From assembly GCA_024699855.1 (NCBI GenBank), contig JAMPIQ010000003.1, positions 3,782,001-3,846,000 on the forward strand: a DNA stretch of 64,000 nucleotides, given 5' to 3'. Origin of the DNA: Aphelenchoides besseyi (lineage: Eukaryota > Nematoda > Chromadorea > Rhabditida > Aphelenchoididae). Of the stretch, positions 61,502 through 64,000 are shown piece after piece. The notes beneath the pieces are model-generated. The model saw only the letters and a list, made by a program, of their open reading frames with translations. It was not told where the DNA came from and did no database searches. The position numbers and the translations under genes are program-made. The stretch's first letter is position 1; each line of letters starts with the position of its first letter.

Positions 61502-64000
61502 TCAATCCCTCCTAATTACTAACTTTAGTTTATTCGATTATTTTGGATATTTCCGACTTTTATGTTGTTAACTGTTTCTCCATACTGTATGTTGTTTAAG
61601 TGTGGAATAAATTTTGTTGTTAGTTGAAACCTTATTTGTACAAAAATAGTTGGAGATCACAAAGAAGATGCCGCGTATCGATAAGTCTCGTTTCATTCGT
61701 CTGTTTGACCGAGAGCATCGATTTGAAAGCTTTCGACTTGCTGATTTCCAATGAGTTCATTCAATCATTTGTTGCTGACGATGTGTGGAATTAGCGTGAT
61801 TCATTAGCACCTAATCAATCATAACGGCAGTTTGGTTCGGGTCAATTGGACACACTTCTCGGATAATCGAGAGTCGGTCACTTGACTTTCACTCGAGATG
61901 GTGTTGACCACTTGACTAACGGCTTTGTGTTGGCCTACAAAAAGCTCACCGCCAAACGTTTTCGACCGGAAATTGGTTTTTTGCCGTTGGTTTTGGCCAG
62001 GAAATGTCACACAGTCCATTGGGAGTGGACATCAAATCAAAGGATTTTCGTAATAGTCAGTCACGCAACTTCTCCCATTTTTCTGTCCACAGACTCCTTT
62101 TAATTGCTTTCCGTTTTTCATTGGGATCGTCAAAACGCCGCAATTTGACGAACTTGCGCGGTCCACAAAATGCCACAGAATCAAGAGAATTAAAAATCCC
62201 GTCGGTCGCGGGGACGTCGACGCGTTGTGTCCATTCGTTTCAATTTGTTCGTCCGGAAATTCATCTCGTTGAGTGGACCAAAATTTGCAAATGGACCGAC
62301 GCGGCTCACAAACTTCGAAGGCGATTTCCAGGTGAATGGGAGGGAAATGAGTGGGAAGGTTCGTGTATCATCGAACAAATTGCACCATTTGAGATTTCTC
62401 GCGCACTCCGATTCCCAACGGACAATCGCTGAAGAATAAGCGAAACAACTCATTCCCGTTGACATTCTGCATTCATCAGCTTTCGAAGACCGAGGGGTTG
62501 CAAGTCGCGAGTTAGCTAAAAATGTTCCCTGTATGCCCGATTTAACTTCTGGAGTTTATGGTTGATTGCATTGACATGTGCGTTAAAGATTTTAATCCGC
62601 TTGTCCATTCGCCTTCGAAATACCAGTGCGTTTTGTTTCCCAATCTTCGAATCGTTGGCGTCGTTTGATGTTTTGGCGCGTGAATTTGTGTTTGGAACGC
62701 GTGCAGCTTCTAATTTTTGACATAAACTTCGATTCCTGTTTCTTATCTTTTGTCGCAAAGGTGTGAGTTTAATGGACATGAGGAGATTCCGTTTCATCTT
62801 TTCGATACTTTCAATACGTCCACTTGTTTTCTTTTCACGGTTTCCAATTTCTTGTTTGGCCGCAACGAGTGGGTAGGAAAACTCTCGCGCACCTTGACTT
62901 CTTTTCGAACAAAAGATGTCGAGAAGCGTTCGTTCGAACCCCCCAGATTCTCACCCGTTTGCAAAACAAAACGGTCAGCGGCATTGACCCTCGAAATGGC
63001 GCGGTGAGTCGACGTCGAAAAGTTTGCGCACATCGTTTTCCATTTACCGGCGTTTTGTCCATTTGGTTGTTTTCTTATGGTTATCGTATTACATTGTTTG
63101 AGTACCACAAATTTCTCTACTTGTCAAAAAGAAGTGACTTTTTTAGCGCGAATCTTGTGATTGACGTGCAGTTAAATCGAAGAGCTCGTCGAATTTTAAT
63201 CTGCGCAGTCAACAGGATCGACGGAAAGTTCAAACGGACAGACCGAAGGCTGTCAACTTCTTTTTACCTCAAACGTGTCGGGGAGGTTCTCGGATCAATG
63301 ATGCAGAGGGCATGTGGTCTTGTTCTTGATGATTAATTTCATGTCAGTTCTCAAGTTCCACTCAATCCGTTGGACTTGTTGTTCGATCAAAATTTGCGGC
63401 CATCGTCTTGATTGCTCGTCCTCTTTATGATGCTACATATTTTTGTGTTTAATCGTTCGTTTAATGACAAATTGATTTCTGATGTTTCGATCAAATTGCG
63501 AACATGAAAGCGTAGTCAGAACGAAATTACTCTGATGCAGGTGTTCGGTATTGTGCCAATTACGAGAACGGAAATCTCTTTTTCAGTTGGCGGTCGTTGG
63601 CTTCCGTTGTGGTCGTAAACGTGTGACCGGTTGACCTTTTTATTGGACCCACTTTAAAACATGAACCAACGGAAATGCGGCATTGCGGTTAATATTTGAA
63701 ATATGAACGGCAGGTGGGGAGTTTTCGGTCACTTTCCCTCAAACCTCGAGGCCAAATGTCTCTTGCGGTCATAATCGACATTACCCGCTGGATTTCCCAT
63801 CCATTCGAGCCGAGGAAGTGGTTGTTTTTTGACCAACTTGTTTGCATTTTGTGTCTGTTCAACATCTCGGTTTACATCGAATATGAAACGGATGATAACC
63901 GCAACAAGTGGAAAGTAAGCAGCGTGGGAATTCGAGACCCTCGAATTGGATGGTCACTCTCGCGTCGGCATTTTTCCACTCGTCTTTCGATTAATCAGTT
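61502..64000. other. Right-end gene-poor region, 2.5 kb
   Basis: AATAAA near 61,605 belongs to the upstream gene. A 170-codon frame (62,824-63,336) and a 142-codon frame (62,004-62,432) overlap other frames on both strands. They lack domains and splice sites and are not called. No repeat shared with the rest of the window was seen. Confidence 0.35.

Noticed and set aside
62824..63336. 170-codon frame near the right end
   Set aside because: Overlapping frames of similar length exist on the other strand; no recognisable domain.

Overview
The window is nuclear DNA of a nematode, or something very close to one. Genes carry many short GT-AG introns, mostly 38-50 nt with ttttag or tttcag acceptors. 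The gene set is nematode-like: an MSP-domain protein, a divergent nuclear hormone receptor, a sigma-type GST, an ShKT domain, a prolyl-carboxypeptidase-like S28 protease and a cal-1-type calmodulin paralogue. There are no bacterial operons, rRNA genes or CRISPR arrays. Genus cannot be told from the sequence.

Layout. 0-1 kb and 12.5-13.5 kb are two direct copies of a divergent gene pair: a small unknown protein on - and a tiny secreted peptide on + driven by a TATA box. 1.7-2.9 kb holds a disordered nuclear-type protein on -. 3.3-11.3 kb is a block with an F-box/LRR-like gene, two tRNA-like elements, a Nudix remnant, a divergent enolase and the 3' part of a broken NUP85. The same block recurs in inverted orientation at 31.1-39.1 kb. 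The NUP85 part then recurs again at 39.1-40.7 kb. The result is two apparently identical 2,002-bp inverted arms (30,693-32,694 and 39,097-41,098) around a 6.4-kb loop.

14.4-30.5 kb is ordinary single-copy sequence: dihydrolipoamide dehydrogenase, a Cys-rich secreted protein, an S28 protease with a GPI-type tail, a nuclear receptor, a long-chain acyl-CoA synthetase, two HAD-family paralogues and a six-exon gene fusing a secreted ShKT domain to a glutathione S-transferase. 41-64 kb holds the MSP-domain gene, a cal-1-like gene, an SFT2-family membrane protein, an atlastin-like scrap, three more HAD paralogues, a four-TM protein with a PPxY tail and a furin-site membrane glycoprotein of envelope-like architecture. 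Between them lie several gene-poor stretches.

The most unusual items are the ShKT-GST fusion, the duplicated enolase that has lost metal-binding residues and hosts an antisense nested ORF, the five-member HAD family in three states of decay, and the nested palindrome. Frame lesions are confined to the duplicated loci and to some HAD and atlastin copies. The multi-exon single-copy genes read cleanly, so the lesions look biological rather than a general sequencing problem, although homopolymer errors in duplicated sequence cannot be excluded.
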